A stretch of DNA of 64,000 bases. Origin: Stutzerimonas stutzeri (GTDB lineage: Bacteria > Pseudomonadota > Gammaproteobacteria > Pseudomonadales > Pseudomonadaceae). The stretch is taken from the NCBI RefSeq assembly GCF_024451105.1, contig NZ_JANGEY010000006.1:142145-206144 (forward strand), written 5' to 3'. This document shows, in pieces, positions 1 to 9,376 of the stretch (position 1 is its first letter; each line of letters opens with the position of its first letter). The notes under the pieces were generated by a model. The model saw nothing but the letters and a program-made list of their open reading frames with translations. It had not been told where the DNA came from and did no database searches. The position numbers and the translations under genes are program-made.

Positions 1-974
1 TTCTGGTCGTTGGTGTAGGAGTGCACGGTCTCTACGTGGCCATGAGCGATGCCGAACTTGTCGTAGACCGCCTTGAGCACCGGCACGATGGCGTTGGTGG
101 TGCAGGAGGCGGCGGAGAGGATCTTGTCCTCGTCGCTGATCAGACCGTGGTTGATGCCGTGAACGATGTTCTTGATCTCGCCCTTGCCCGGCGCGGTGAG
201 GATCACGCGGGCGGCGCCCGGGCACTTCAGGTGCTGACCCAGACCTTCGGCGTCGCGCCACTTGCCGGTGTTGTCGACGACGATGGCGTTGTCGATGCCG
301 TAGGCGGTGTAGTCGACGGTGGTCGGATCGTTGGAATAGATCACCTGGATCAGGTTGCCATTGGCGAGGATGGTGTTGTTCTCCTCGTCGATGGTGATGG
401 TGCCGTTGAACGGACCGTGGACCGAGTCGCGGCGCAGCAGGCTGGCGCGCTTGACCAGGTCGTTGGCGGCGCCCTTGCGCACGACGATGGCGCGCAGGCG
501 CAGACCGTCGCCACCGCCGGTCTTCTCGATCAGGATGCGCGCCAGCAGGCGGCCGATGCGACCGAAGCCGTAGAGCACCACGTCAGTGCCTTCGCGCTGC
601 TCGCTGCCCTGCTTGCCGACCACTTCGGCCAGCTCCTCGCGCACGAACTGCTCGGCGCTGCGGCCGCTGCCCTCGTGCTTGTACTTGACCGCCAGACGAC
701 CGAGGTCGACGGAAGCGGCGCCCAGCTCCAGCTGAGCCATGGCCTGCAGCAGCGGGAAGGTATCGTGGACCGACAGCTCGGCGTCGTCGATCTGGCGGGC
801 GAAGCGATGCGCCTTGAGGATGCCGATCACCGAACGGTTGATCAGGCCGCGGCCGTAGATCGAGGTCACCACATTGTTGTTGCGGTAGAGCTGGCCGATC
901 AGCGGAATCATGGCCTCGGCGAGGGCCTCGCGGTCAATCCACTCACCAAGGCACTGGTCGGTCTTCTGGGTCAC
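1..974 (-). CDS. gap: Glyceraldehyde-3-phosphate dehydrogenase, long Pseudomonas type (3' end outside window)
   Basis: NAD(P)-dependent oxidation of glyceraldehyde 3-phosphate in central carbon metabolism, cytoplasmic. The product has an N-terminal extension of about 120 residues before the Rossmann core (VVLYGFGRIGRLLARIL), as in the roughly 460-residue Pseudomonas enzyme. The catalytic segment SAASCTTNAIVPVLKAV with the active-site Cys is present, and the frame is still open at the left edge (TVHSYTNDQ), so the C-terminus is missing. I chose the GTG at 974 because GGAAGG lies 8 bases upstream and it gives the family-typical start MTQKTDQCLGEWIDREAL. An in-frame ATG at 992 would add six residues but has no ribosome site. 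It is divergent from mfd. Confidence 0.93.
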   Translation of the reverse strand, partial: MTQKTDQCLGEWIDREALAEAMIPLIGQLYRNNNVVTSIYGRGLINRSVIGILKAHRFARQIDDAELSVHDTFPLLQAMAQLELGAASVDLGRLAVKYKHEGSGRSAEQFVREELAEVVGKQGSEQREGTDVVLYGFGRIGRLLARILIEKTGGGDGLRLRAIVVRKGAANDLVKRASLLRRDSVHGPFNGTITIDEENNTILANGNLIQVIYSNDPTTVDYTAYGIDNAIVVDNTGKWRDAEGLGQHLKCPGAARVILTAPGKGEIKNIVHGINHGLISDEDKILSAASCTTNAIVPVLKAVYDKFGIAHGHVETVHSYTNDQ

Positions 975-1016
975 GGGCGATACCTTCCACATGTAGGAGA
1001 TGACAAAAAGGGCTAC

Positions 1017-1045
1017 ATTATGACCACGGCGAGGCATTCGGGCAA
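1017..1045 (-). promoter_or_regulatory. Putative sigma70 promoter of gap
   Basis: On the minus strand TTGCCC (1045-1040) and CATAAT (1022-1017) are separated by 17 bases. This would start the transcript near 1009, about 35 bases before the gap start codon. Found by eye from consensus and spacing only. Confidence 0.4.
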
Positions 1046-1061
1046 CGTGCCGCATGCGGCA

Positions 1062-1091
1062 CTGACAGCCGGCGCACCGCCCCGCTACAAT
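1062..1091 (+). promoter_or_regulatory. Putative sigma70 promoter of mfd-csiV
   Basis: CTGACA (1062-1067) and TACAAT (1086-1091) are separated by 18 bases and sit about 30 bases before the mfd GTG. It is placed back to back with the gap promoter in the 146-base divergent region. Confidence 0.45.
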
Positions 1092-1120
1092 CCGGGCTTT
1101 GTCGCCACCCCGAGCCGCCC

Positions 1121-4100
1121 GTGACCGTACTGCGTCTTCCGAGCCTGCCGACCGCTGCCGGCAAACAACACTGGGGCAACCTGCCCGGCGCCGCCCAGAG
1201 CCTGGCCATCGCCGAGGCCGCCACCGCTGCCCGCCGCTTCACCCTGCTGCTCACCGACGGCAGCCAGAACGCCGAGCGTCTGCAGGAGGAGCTGCGCTTT
1301 TTCGCCCCGGACCTGCCGGTGCTGCACTTTCCCGACTGGGAAACCCTGGCCTACGACGTCTTCTCGCCGCACCAGGACATCATCTCGCAGCGCATCGCCA
1401 CCCTCTACCGCCTGCCGGAACTGAGGCACGGCGTGCTGGTGGTACCGATCGCCACCGCCCTGCACCGCCTGGCGCCGCCGCGTTTCCTGCTCGGCTCCAG
1501 CCTGGTGCTCGACGTCGGCCAGCGCCTCGACGTCGACGACATGCGCGCACGCCTGGAGGCCGCCGGCTACCGCTGCGTGGATACCGTCTACGAGCACGGC
1601 GAGTTCGCCGTGCGCGGCGCGCTGATCGACCTCTACCCGATGGGCAGCGAGCTGCCCTACCGCATCGACCTGTTCGACGACGAGATCGAGACCTTGCGCA
1701 CCTTCGATCCCGAGACCCAGCGCTCGGTGGACAAGGTCGAGTCGATCCGCCTGCTGCCGGCGCGCGAGTTCCCGCTGGAAAAGAAGGCGGTGGCCGACTT
1801 CCGCGCGCGCTTCCGCGAGCGCTTCGACGTCGACTACCGGCGCTGCCCGCTGTACCAGGACCTGTCCAGCGGCCTGGTGCCGGCCGGCATCGAGTACTAC
1901 CTGCCGCTGTTCTTCGAGGACACCGCCACCCTGTTCGACTACCTGCCGGGCGACACCCAGGTGTTTTCGCTGCCCGGCATCGAGCAGGCCGCCGAGCAGT
2001 TCTGGAGCGAGGTGCGCAGCCGCTTCGAGGACCGTCGCGTCGACCCGGAGCGCCCGCTGCTGCCGCCGGCCGAGCTGTTCCTGCCGGTGGAGGACTGCTT
2101 CGCCCGCCTCAAGGACTGGCCGCGCATCGTCGCCGACCAGCGCGACCTCGAGCCCGGCGTCGGCCGCGAGCGTTTCAATGCCCGCGCCCTGCCCGAGCTG
2201 GCGATCCAGGCCAAGGCCGGCGAGCCGCTGGCGGCGCTGCGCCGTTTCCTCGAGGAGTACCCGGGACGGGTGCTGTTCTGCGCCGAATCGGCGGGCAGGC
2301 GCGAAGCGCTGCTCGAACTGCTCGCCCGCCTCAAGCTCAAGCCCAGGGAGGTCGACGGCTGGGCCGCCTTCGCCGCCGACGGCGAGCGCCTGGCGATCAC
2401 CATCGCCCCGCTCGACGAGGGCCTGCTGCTCGACGAGCTGGCGCTGATCCCGGAAAGCCCGCTGTTCGGTCACCGGGTCATGCAGCGCCGCCGCCGCGAC
2501 CGGGGCCAGGGCGGCGGCGACAACGTGATCAAGCACCTCACCGAGCTGCGCGAGGGCGCGCCGGTGGTGCACATCGACCACGGCGTCGGCCGCTACCGCG
2601 GCCTGGTCACCCTTGAGGTCGAGGGCCAGCCGGCCGAGTTCCTCATGCTCGAGTACGCCGAGGAAGCCAAGCTCTACGTGCCGGTGGCCAGCCTCGACCT
2701 GATCGCCCGCTACACCGGCAGCGACGACGCCCTGGCGCCGCTGCACCGCCTCGGCTCGGAAACCTGGCAGAAGGCCAAGCGCAAGGCCGCCGAGCAGGTG
2801 CGCGACGTCGCCGCCGAGCTGCTCGACGTCTACGCCCGCCGTGCCGCCCGCCAGGGCTTCGCCTTCGGCGATCCCCGCGCCGACTACGAGACCTTCGCCG
2901 CCGGCTTCCCGTTCGAGGAGACCCCCGACCAGCAGGTCGCCATCGAGGCGGTGCGCGCCGACATGCTCAGCGCCAGGCCGATGGACCGCCTGGTGTGCGG
3001 CGACGTCGGCTTCGGCAAGACCGAGGTGGCGATGCGCGCCGCCTTCATCGCCGTGCACAGCGGCAAGCAGGTGGCGGTACTGGTGCCCACCACCCTGCTC
3101 GCCCAGCAGCACTACAACAGCTTCCGCGACCGCTTCGCCGACTGGCCGGTGAAGGTCGAGGTGATGAGCCGCTTCAAGTCGGCCAGGGAAGTGCGCGAGG
3201 CCGAGCAGCTGCTCGCCGAGGGCAAGGTCGACATCGTCATCGGTACCCACAAGCTGCTGCAGGACGACGTCAGGTTCCAGGATCTCGGCCTGGTGATCAT
3301 CGACGAGGAACACCGCTTCGGGGTGCGCCAGAAGGAGCAGCTCAAGGCGCTGCGCAGCGAGGTGGACATCCTCACCCTGACCGCCACGCCGATTCCGCGC
3401 ACCCTGAACATGGCCGTCTCCGGCATGCGCGACCTGTCGATCATCGCCACCCCGCCGGCGCGCCGGCTGTCGGTACGAACCTTCGTCATGGAGGCCAACA
3501 AGCCGACCGTCAAGGAGGCGCTGCTGCGCGAACTGCTGCGCGGCGGCCAGGTCTACTACCTGCACAACGAGGTCTCGAGCATCGACAAGTGCGCCGCCGA
3601 ACTGGCCGAGCTGGTGCCCGAGGCGCGCATCGGCGTCGGTCACGGGCAGATGCGCGAGCGCGAGCTCGAGCAGGTGATGAGCGACTTCTACCACAAGCGC
3701 TTCAACGTGCTGGTGGCCTCGACCATCATCGAGACCGGCATCGACGTGCCGAGCGCCAACACCATCATCATCGAGCGCGCCGACAAGTTCGGCCTGGCCC
3801 AGCTGCACCAGCTGCGCGGCCGGGTCGGGCGCAGCCACCACCAGGCCTACGCCTACCTGCTCACCCCGCCGCGCAAGCAGATGACCGAGGACGCGCAGAA
3901 GCGTCTGGAGGCCATCGCCAACGCCCAGGACCTCGGCGCCGGCTTCGTGCTGGCCACCCACGACCTGGAGATCCGCGGCGCCGGCGAACTGCTCGGCGAG
4001 GGCCAGAGCGGACAGATCCAGGCGGTCGGCTTCACCCTCTACATGGAAATGCTCGAACGCGCGGTCAAGGCCATCCAGAAGGGCGAGCAGCCCAACCTGG

Positions 4101-4561
4101 AGCAGCCGCTGGGCGGCGGCCCGGAGGTCAACCTGCGCCTGCCGGCGCTGATTCCCGAGGACTACCTGCCCGACGTCAACGCGCGGCTGATCCTCTACAA
4201 GCGCATCGCCTCGGCGCCGGACGAGAATGCGCTGAACGAGCTGCAGGTGGAGATGATCGACCGCTTCGGCCTGCTGCCGGAGCCGACCAAGAACCTGATG
4301 CGCCTGACCCTGCTCAAGCTGCAGGCCGAGCGCCTGGGCATCGCCAAGGTCGAGGCCGGCCCGCAAGGCGGACGCCTCGAGTTCGCCGCCCACACCCCGG
4401 TCGACCCGCTGAGCCTGATCAAGCTGATCCAGAGCCAGCCGACCCGCTACAAGTTCGAAGGCGCCACCGTCTTCAAGTTCCTGGTGCCGATGGAGCGTCC
4501 GGAACAGCGCTTCAACACTCTGGAGGCGCTGCTCGAGCGCCTGACCCCGCCCGCAGCCTGA
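1121..4561 (+). CDS. mfd: Transcription-repair coupling factor Mfd
   Basis: An ATP-dependent translocase that removes RNA polymerase stalled at DNA lesions and recruits UvrA. The 1,146 residues match the family length. The N-terminal third is the UvrB-like homology region. An RNA polymerase-interaction domain follows around 480-560 (HIDHGVGRYRGL). The superfamily-2 motor then shows Walker A GDVGFGKT at 627-634 and the DEEH box at 728-731, with helicase motifs TATPIPRT and QLRGRVGRS. The C-terminal TRCF domain ends in LLERLTPPAA. The GTG start follows the best promoter. It is followed after 11 bases by csiV, probably co-transcribed. uvrB, a partner of nucleotide excision repair, lies elsewhere in the window. 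Confidence 0.97.
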   Translation: MTVLRLPSLPTAAGKQHWGNLPGAAQSLAIAEAATAARRFTLLLTDGSQNAERLQEELRFFAPDLPVLHFPDWETLAYDVFSPHQDIISQRIATLYRLPELRHGVLVVPIATALHRLAPPRFLLGSSLVLDVGQRLDVDDMRARLEAAGYRCVDTVYEHGEFAVRGALIDLYPMGSELPYRIDLFDDEIETLRTFDPETQRSVDKVESIRLLPAREFPLEKKAVADFRARFRERFDVDYRRCPLYQDLSSGLVPAGIEYYLPLFFEDTATLFDYLPGDTQVFSLPGIEQAAEQFWSEVRSRFEDRRVDPERPLLPPAELFLPVEDCFARLKDWPRIVADQRDLEPGVGRERFNARALPELAIQAKAGEPLAALRRFLEEYPGRVLFCAESAGRREALLELLARLKLKPREVDGWAAFAADGERLAITIAPLDEGLLLDELALIPESPLFGHRVMQRRRRDRGQGGGDNVIKHLTELREGAPVVHIDHGVGRYRGLVTLEVEGQPAEFLMLEYAEEAKLYVPVASLDLIARYTGSDDALAPLHRLGSETWQKAKRKAAEQVRDVAAELLDVYARRAARQGFAFGDPRADYETFAAGFPFEETPDQQVAIEAVRADMLSARPMDRLVCGDVGFGKTEVAMRAAFIAVHSGKQVAVLVPTTLLAQQHYNSFRDRFADWPVKVEVMSRFKSAREVREAEQLLAEGKVDIVIGTHKLLQDDVRFQDLGLVIIDEEHRFGVRQKEQLKALRSEVDILTLTATPIPRTLNMAVSGMRDLSIIATPPARRLSVRTFVMEANKPTVKEALLRELLRGGQVYYLHNEVSSIDKCAAELAELVPEARIGVGHGQMRERELEQVMSDFYHKRFNVLVASTIIETGIDVPSANTIIIERADKFGLAQLHQLRGRVGRSHHQAYAYLLTPPRKQMTEDAQKRLEAIANAQDLGAGFVLATHDLEIRGAGELLGEGQSGQIQAVGFTLYMEMLERAVKAIQKGEQPNLEQPLGGGPEVNLRLPALIPEDYLPDVNARLILYKRIASAPDENALNELQVEMIDRFGLLPEPTKNLMRLTLLKLQAERLGIAKVEAGPQGGRLEFAAHTPVDPLSLIKLIQSQPTRYKFEGATVFKFLVPMERPEQRFNTLEALLERLTPPAA

Positions 4562-4572
4562 AGGACACGCCC

Positions 4573-5100
4573 ATGCTCCGACTGCTCCGCCCCCTGCTGG
4601 TCTCGTTGCTGCTGATCGCCCCCGCGACATTCGCCCAGGCGCTCTATCAGGTCGAACTGATCGTCTTCCGCCAGGCGGACCAGGCGGTCGTCGCCAGTCG
4701 ACCGGCACCGGAAGACTGGGCCGGCGACGCCGCGGCCATCACCGCGGAGCGCCAGCGCAGTCCCGCGCTGACCGACACCGCCGCCCGACTGGAAAGCACC
4801 AAGGGCTACCACGTGCTGCTGCACAAGGCCTGGCAGCAGGAGGTCGGCAGCGCGTCGGCGCCGCTGCGCTTCAGCACCGGCAAGGAGCGCGACGGCCACT
4901 TCCCGGTCGAAGGCGTCATCGATCTGGTCCAGGGCCGCCAGCTGGAGTTCAGGCTCACCGCCTGGGTCAACCGCTTCGACGCCGAGGGCTTCCTCGCCGC
5001 CAGCGAGCGCCTGCACAGCCAGCGCCGCCTGGTCCCCGGCCAGCTGACCTATCTGGATCACCCGAGCATCGGCGCGCTGATCCGCGTCACCCCGCGCTGA
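4573..5100 (+). CDS. csiV: CsiV-family periplasmic protein
   Basis: A 175-residue secreted protein. Residues 1-21 form a signal peptide (MLRLLRPLLVSLLLIAPATFA). The mature part starts with YQVELIVFRQ, the hallmark of the CsiV family (PF10972), and contains the conserved pattern around GYHVLLHKAWQQ. The family is reported from P. aeruginosa next to mfd, and its molecular function is poorly known. The ATG comes 11 bases after the mfd stop with no obvious promoter between, so it is likely translated from the mfd transcript. Confidence 0.8.
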   Translation: MLRLLRPLLVSLLLIAPATFAQALYQVELIVFRQADQAVVASRPAPEDWAGDAAAITAERQRSPALTDTAARLESTKGYHVLLHKAWQQEVGSASAPLRFSTGKERDGHFPVEGVIDLVQGRQLEFRLTAWVNRFDAEGFLAASERLHSQRRLVPGQLTYLDHPSIGALIRVTPR

Positions 5101-5122
5101 GCCGAGCCGCCGCTCGGCCAGC

Positions 5123-5152
5123 AAAAAGGCGGCAGATCCGGGGTCTGCCGCC
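5123..5152. terminator. Bidirectional terminator between csiV and the MTIP gene
   Basis: A 9-bp perfect stem (5128-5136 with 5144-5152) encloses a 7-base loop. On the minus strand it is followed directly by TTTTT (complement of 5123-5127), a classical intrinsic terminator for the MTIP transcript. Because the genes converge it can also end the mfd-csiV transcript, though with a poor U-tract in that direction. Confidence 0.8.
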
Positions 5153-5175
5153 TCTTGCGTGTCGCGCCTGCGGCG

Positions 5176-5931
<756 letters not shown>

Positions 5932-6927
5932 TCAGATCAGATCGGCGGCGCGCAGGGCACCCGCCGCTTCGAGCCAGCGCGGCTGGCTCCGGTAATCCTG
6001 GCCGGGCCAGGCTCGTGCATGCATGCGTGCCAGGCCGGACGCCGGACGCACGCCGCGGCGCTGCAGTCCGGCCAGCGCCAGCTCGGCGGCAGCGCGGTCG
6101 TTGCACACCAGGGCCACGTCGCAGCCGGCCGCCAGCGCCGCGGCCACCCGCGCGTCGGCGTCCCCGGCAACCTGGGCGCCGGCCATGCTCAGGTCGTCGC
6201 TGAAGATCACTCCGCGGTAGCCGAGCTCGCCGCGCAGGACGTCCTGCAGCCAGCGCCGCGAGAAGCCGGCCGGCTGCGCGTCGACCTGCGGGTAGATGAC
6301 GTGGGCCGGCATGATGCCGTCGAGCCGGCCGGCCAGGGCCGCGAAGGGCCGCATGTCGCAGGCGCGGATCTCGTCTAGGCTACGCTCGTCGCGCGGAATG
6401 GCCACATGCGAGTCGGCTTCGGGCCAGCCATGGCCGGGGAAATGCTTGCCGGTGGCGGGCATGCCGGCCTGCTGCATGCCGGCGATGAACGCCGCGGCCA
6501 GCTCGGCCACCCGCTGCGGATCGCCACCGAAGGCGCGCGAGCCGATCACCGTGCTGCGCCCGTGGTCGAGGTCGAGCACCGGGGCGAAGCTGAAGTCGAG
6601 ACCGACGGCCAGCACCTCGCTGGCCATCAGCCAGCCGCAGTGCCCGGCCAGGGTTGCGGCGTCGGGCGCGGCGGCCAGCGCCTGCATCGACGGCAGACGC
6701 ACGAAGCCGTTGCGCAGGCGCTGCACCCGGCCGCCCTCCTGGTCGACCGCCAGCAGCAGGTCGGGACGTACGGCGCGGATCGCCTGGCACAGCTCGCGCA
6801 CCTGCTGCGGGTGCTCGATGTTGCGGGCGAACAGGATCAGGCCGCCCACCTCGGGCTGGCGCAGCAACTGGCGATCCTCGGCGGTGAGCCAGGTGCCGGC
6901 GATATCCAGCATCAGCGAACCGAACAT
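5932..6927 (-). CDS. nagZ: Beta-N-acetylhexosaminidase NagZ (GH3)
   Basis: Cytoplasmic glycoside hydrolase of peptidoglycan recycling. It removes N-acetylglucosamine from anhydro-muropeptides and thereby helps set AmpC beta-lactamase induction. The length is 331 residues. Visible are [11 protein letters not shown] (61-71), the GH3 signature KHFPGHG (161-167) with the flexible-loop catalytic His in DSH (172-174), and the nucleophile region VIFSDDLSM. The start at 6927 gives MFGSLMLDI, matching the family, although the open frame extends further upstream. It lies 11 bases after the L,D-transpeptidase gene, so peptidoglycan genes are clustered here. Confidence 0.95.
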   Translation of the reverse strand: MFGSLMLDIAGTWLTAEDRQLLRQPEVGGLILFARNIEHPQQVRELCQAIRAVRPDLLLAVDQEGGRVQRLRNGFVRLPSMQALAAAPDAATLAGHCGWLMASEVLAVGLDFSFAPVLDLDHGRSTVIGSRAFGGDPQRVAELAAAFIAGMQQAGMPATGKHFPGHGWPEADSHVAIPRDERSLDEIRACDMRPFAALAGRLDGIMPAHVIYPQVDAQPAGFSRRWLQDVLRGELGYRGVIFSDDLSMAGAQVAGDADARVAAALAAGCDVALVCNDRAAAELALAGLQRRGVRPASGLARMHARAWPGQDYRSQPRWLEAAGALRAADLI

Positions 6928-6938
6928 GAACAAACTCC

Positions 6939-7457
6939 TCAGACGAGCGGCGCGGACCGCCAGTGCGGCTGCGGCGCCTCGTCGATGATCACGGAACAGT
7001 ACGGCAGCACCCGGGCGAACAGGTCGAGCAGGTCGGCGTTGCGCAGACGGATGCAGCCGTGGGAACGCGGCACGCCCATCGGCTCGCTGTCCGGGGTGCC
7101 GTGCAGATAGATGTAGCGGCGGAAGGTATCGACCTCGCCCAGCCGGTTGCGGCCCGGTTCGCAGCCGCTCAGCCAGAGGATCCGGGTGAGGATCCAGTCG
7201 CGTTGCGGAAAGCGTGCCGCCAGCTCGGGCGACCAGATCTCCCCGGTCCAGCGTCGACCGACCAGCACCGCACCTTCCGGCAGGCCGGCACCGATCTTCG
7301 CCCGCACCCGGTGACGCCCGCGCGGCGTACAGCCCGACCCCCGGCGCTCGCCGGGACCGTTGAACGCGGTGGACACCGGCAGACGCAGGCACAGCCGGCC
7401 GGCGGCGAAGCCGTACAGGCACTGGTCGGCGATGGAGATGTGCAGCAGATCAAGCAT
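6939..7457 (-). CDS. Small L,D-transpeptidase (YkuD domain), no signal peptide visible
   Basis: A 172-residue YkuD-fold protein. The domain spans most of the length and ends with the His-Gly pair at 119-120 and the catalytic motif SHGCIR (132-137, nucleophile Cys135). YkuD enzymes make 3-3 peptide cross-links or attach lipoproteins to murein. No signal peptide or membrane segment is visible from the chosen ATG (7457), so either it is exported another way or it acts on cytoplasmic muropeptides, which would suit its position between psrA and nagZ. The 25 codons upstream of 7457 look non-coding. Confidence 0.85.
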   Translation of the reverse strand: MLDLLHISIADQCLYGFAAGRLCLRLPVSTAFNGPGERRGSGCTPRGRHRVRAKIGAGLPEGAVLVGRRWTGEIWSPELAARFPQRDWILTRILWLSGCEPGRNRLGEVDTFRRYIYLHGTPDSEPMGVPRSHGCIRLRNADLLDLFARVLPYCSVIIDEAPQPHWRSAPLV

Positions 7458-7521
7458 GGGCGGGGCAGCGGAAGTCGGGCTCGCTAGCTTAGCCGATCCC
7501 CCCGTCGCCGGCATCCACGGC

Positions 7522-8211
7522 TTACCGGCCATGATGGTTCGCCCGGGGGCGCGGGCAAGGGCGGGCGGCGATCAGCCGCGCGTCGGTCAGGCTGCTCTCG
7601 GCGCGCAGGCCGGCGGCCAGGAAGGGCACCATCAGCCCCAGCACCTGCTCGGCCGAGGTGTCGACGCCGAAATCGCTGCGCGCGAAGCCCCGCAGCGAAC
7701 TCAATCCGGCCAGGCTGAAGGTCGCCGCGCCGAGCGCGAACTGCGCCCGCCAGAACAGCTCCAGCGGCGGCACCCCCGGCAGCGCCTCCTGCAGCTGCTG
7801 CAGGTAGCGGCGGAACACCTTGCCGTACAAACCACCGAGATAGACGTGCAGCTCCTGCTGGTGCTGACGCACGGCCATGCCGAGCAGGCGCATGAAGCCG
7901 ATCAGCTTGTCGCAGTCGCCGGCCACCGCCAGCGCCTGCGCGGCCAGCAGCTCGAGCAGCTCCTCGAGCAGCGGAGCGCGACCCTGACGGCGTGCCAGCT
8001 CGCGCTCCAGGCGCTGGCTGAGCGGACCGAGAAAGCGCACGAACACCGCCTGGATCAGGGCCTCCTTGGAGCCGAAGTGGTAGTTCACGGCCGCCAGGTT
8101 GACCCGGGCCCGCCCGGTGATCAGACGCAACGAGGTCTCCGCGAAGCCTCGCTCGGCGAACAGCTGTTCCGCCGCATCAAGGATCCGCTCGACCGTTTCC
8201 GAATGAGCCAT
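7522..8211 (-). CDS. psrA: TetR-family regulator PsrA
   Basis: A 229-residue TetR repressor. The N-terminal helix-turn-helix (ETVERILDAAEQLFAERGFAET followed by VNYHFGSKEALIQAVF) is essentially that of Pseudomonas PsrA. The C-terminal ligand domain ends in ...VPFLAAGLRAES. PsrA senses long-chain fatty acids, represses its own gene and beta-oxidation genes, and activates rpoS in pseudomonads. Position next to lexA is as in P. aeruginosa. A perfect PsrA-type operator lies 27 bases upstream of the start. The longer open frame upstream of 8211 runs through the operator and is unlikely to be translated. Confidence 0.92.
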   Translation of the reverse strand: MAHSETVERILDAAEQLFAERGFAETSLRLITGRARVNLAAVNYHFGSKEALIQAVFVRFLGPLSQRLERELARRQGRAPLLEELLELLAAQALAVAGDCDKLIGFMRLLGMAVRQHQQELHVYLGGLYGKVFRRYLQQLQEALPGVPPLELFWRAQFALGAATFSLAGLSSLRGFARSDFGVDTSAEQVLGLMVPFLAAGLRAESSLTDARLIAARPCPRPRANHHGR

Positions 8212-8237
8212 GCTTCCCCTGCCTGTCGAACGCGCGC

Positions 8238-8255
8238 TTGAAACCCTAGTTTCAA
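8238..8255. promoter_or_regulatory. PsrA operator (autoregulation site)
   Basis: TTGAAACCCTAGTTTCAA is a perfect 7-4-7 inverted repeat. It matches the described PsrA motif, (G/C)AAAC-N2-4-GTTT(G/C). It lies 27 bases before the psrA ATG, a position suited to self-repression. Confidence 0.85.
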
Positions 8256-8335
8256 TCGCATGATTCCGCAAGTATGGCCACCCAGATGCGGCCGCCCAGG
8301 TATCGCAGCCTCGGGAGTTTGCCTCGCCCACCGCC

Positions 8336-8351
8336 CTGTATATACTTCCAG
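8336..8351 (+). promoter_or_regulatory. LexA box 1 upstream of lexA
   Basis: CTGTATATACTTCCAG keeps the CTG...CAG ends and AT-rich core of the gammaproteobacterial SOS box (CTG-N10-CAG). It lies 45 to 30 bases before the lexA ATG. Confidence 0.82.
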
Positions 8352-8354
8352 CCA

Positions 8355-8370
8355 CTGGATATAAAGACAG
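8355..8370 (+). promoter_or_regulatory. LexA box 2 upstream of lexA
   Basis: CTGGATATAAAGACAG is a second CTG-N10-CAG SOS box, three bases after the first and ending 10 bases before the lexA ATG. Paired boxes are typical of self-regulated lexA genes. Confidence 0.8.
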
Positions 8371-8380
8371 AGCCTGGCCC

Positions 8381-8995
8381 ATGCAGAAACTGACCCCGCG
8401 CCAAGGCGAGATCCTCGCCTTCATCAAGAGCTGGCTGGATGCGCACGGCTACCCGCCCACCCGCGCCGAGATCGCCCAACAACTGGGCTTCCGCTCGCCC
8501 AACGCCGCCGAGGAGCATCTGCGCGCGCTTGCCCGCAAGGGCGCCATCGAGATGATCCCCGGCGCCTCGCGCGGCATCCGCATCCCCGATGCCGAACCGG
8601 GACTGCGCGAAGGCGAACTGCCGATCATCGGCAGGGTCGCCGCCGGCGCGCCGATCCTCGCCGAGCAGCACATCGAGGACAGCTGCCGGATCAGCCCGGA
8701 GTTCTTCCACCCTCGCGCCGACTTCCTGCTGCGCGTGCACGGCATGAGCATGAAGGACGTCGGCATCCTCGACGGCGACCTGCTCGCCGTGCACGCCTGC
8801 CGCGAGGCGATCAACGGCCAGATCGTGGTCGCCCGGATCGGCGACGAGGTGACGGTGAAGCGCTTCCAGCGCCGCGGCAAGCGCGTGCAGCTGCTGGCGG
8901 AGAATCCGGACTTCGCACCGATCGAGATCGATCTGGACCGGCCGGATCAGGAGTTCGTCATCGAGGGCCTGAGCGTCGGCGTCGTCCGCCGCTGA
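8381..8995 (+). CDS. lexA: SOS response repressor LexA
   Basis: Transcriptional repressor and self-cleaving serine peptidase of the S24 family, 204 residues. An N-terminal winged helix ([15 protein letters not shown]...) binds SOS boxes. The cleavage site is Ala88-Gly89 (RVAAGAP). The catalytic dyad is Ser123 (GMSMKD) and Lys160 (VTVKRF). It is preceded by two LexA boxes and therefore autoregulated. It stands alone: a terminator follows 15 bases after the stop. The cell-division inhibitor gene that often follows lexA in Pseudomonas is not here. Confidence 0.97.
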   Translation: MQKLTPRQGEILAFIKSWLDAHGYPPTRAEIAQQLGFRSPNAAEEHLRALARKGAIEMIPGASRGIRIPDAEPGLREGELPIIGRVAAGAPILAEQHIEDSCRISPEFFHPRADFLLRVHGMSMKDVGILDGDLLAVHACREAINGQIVVARIGDEVTVKRFQRRGKRVQLLAENPDFAPIEIDLDRPDQEFVIEGLSVGVVRR

Positions 8996-9010
8996 ACCGC
9001 TCGCCCAGAA

Positions 9011-9049
9011 GCGCGAAAGCCCGCGGCACGGCGCGGCGGGCTTTCGCGC
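9011..9049. terminator. Bidirectional terminator after lexA
   Basis: A perfect 14-bp inverted repeat (9011-9024 with 9036-9049) with an 11-base loop. The inner arms read AAAGCCCGC and GCGGGCTTT. It sits between the convergent lexA and the 79-residue gene. Confidence 0.75.
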
Positions 9050-9067
9050 GGAAGCGGCCGACAGCGC

Positions 9068-9307
9068 TCAGTGCAGCACGCGCGGCTCGTCGCCGTACTC
9101 GTGCTCGTAGTCGCCATCGGCCATGCTGCCGGCCATCTGCACCCCGAGATTGAACATGGCCTTGGCCACCTCGATGTGCTGCCCCTGCAGGAAGGCCTTG
9201 GCTTCCTCGGAAAACTCGAGGGTCACCAGCGCTTCCTCGTCGTCGCCACGGCGCAGGGCGATGCGACCATCGGGCAGTTCCACGATTTCCAGAAAGGATG
9301 TCGGCAT
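9068..9307 (-). CDS. Small conserved acidic protein of unknown function
   Basis: A 79-residue soluble protein, MPTSFLEIVELPDGRIALRR..., with no signal peptide, membrane segment or cysteine. It is rich in Glu and Asp (DDEEALVTLEFSEEAKAFL). A protein of this kind occupies the same place between lexA and topA in other Pseudomonas, which supports it as a real gene. No function can be given from sequence. It is followed on the same strand by the lexA-side terminator. Confidence 0.75.
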   Translation of the reverse strand: MPTSFLEIVELPDGRIALRRGDDEEALVTLEFSEEAKAFLQGQHIEVAKAMFNLGVQMAGSMADGDYEHEYGDEPRVLH

Positions 9308-9376
9308 GGGCTGGGTGCTCCGCGAAAAAAGGCCGGCATTGTAGCAGTGCAGGGCGTCACACCCTAGCGCCCTCGC

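Noticed and set aside
1085..4708. A very long open frame of about 1,200 codons antisense to mfd
   Set aside because: High GC content makes antisense frames of real genes stay open. Its composition (runs of Leu, Gln, Arg and Ala) mirrors mfd codons, there is no family motif, and mfd is clear on the other strand. The same holds for the long antisense frames opposite recB, recC, recQ, uvrB and uup.
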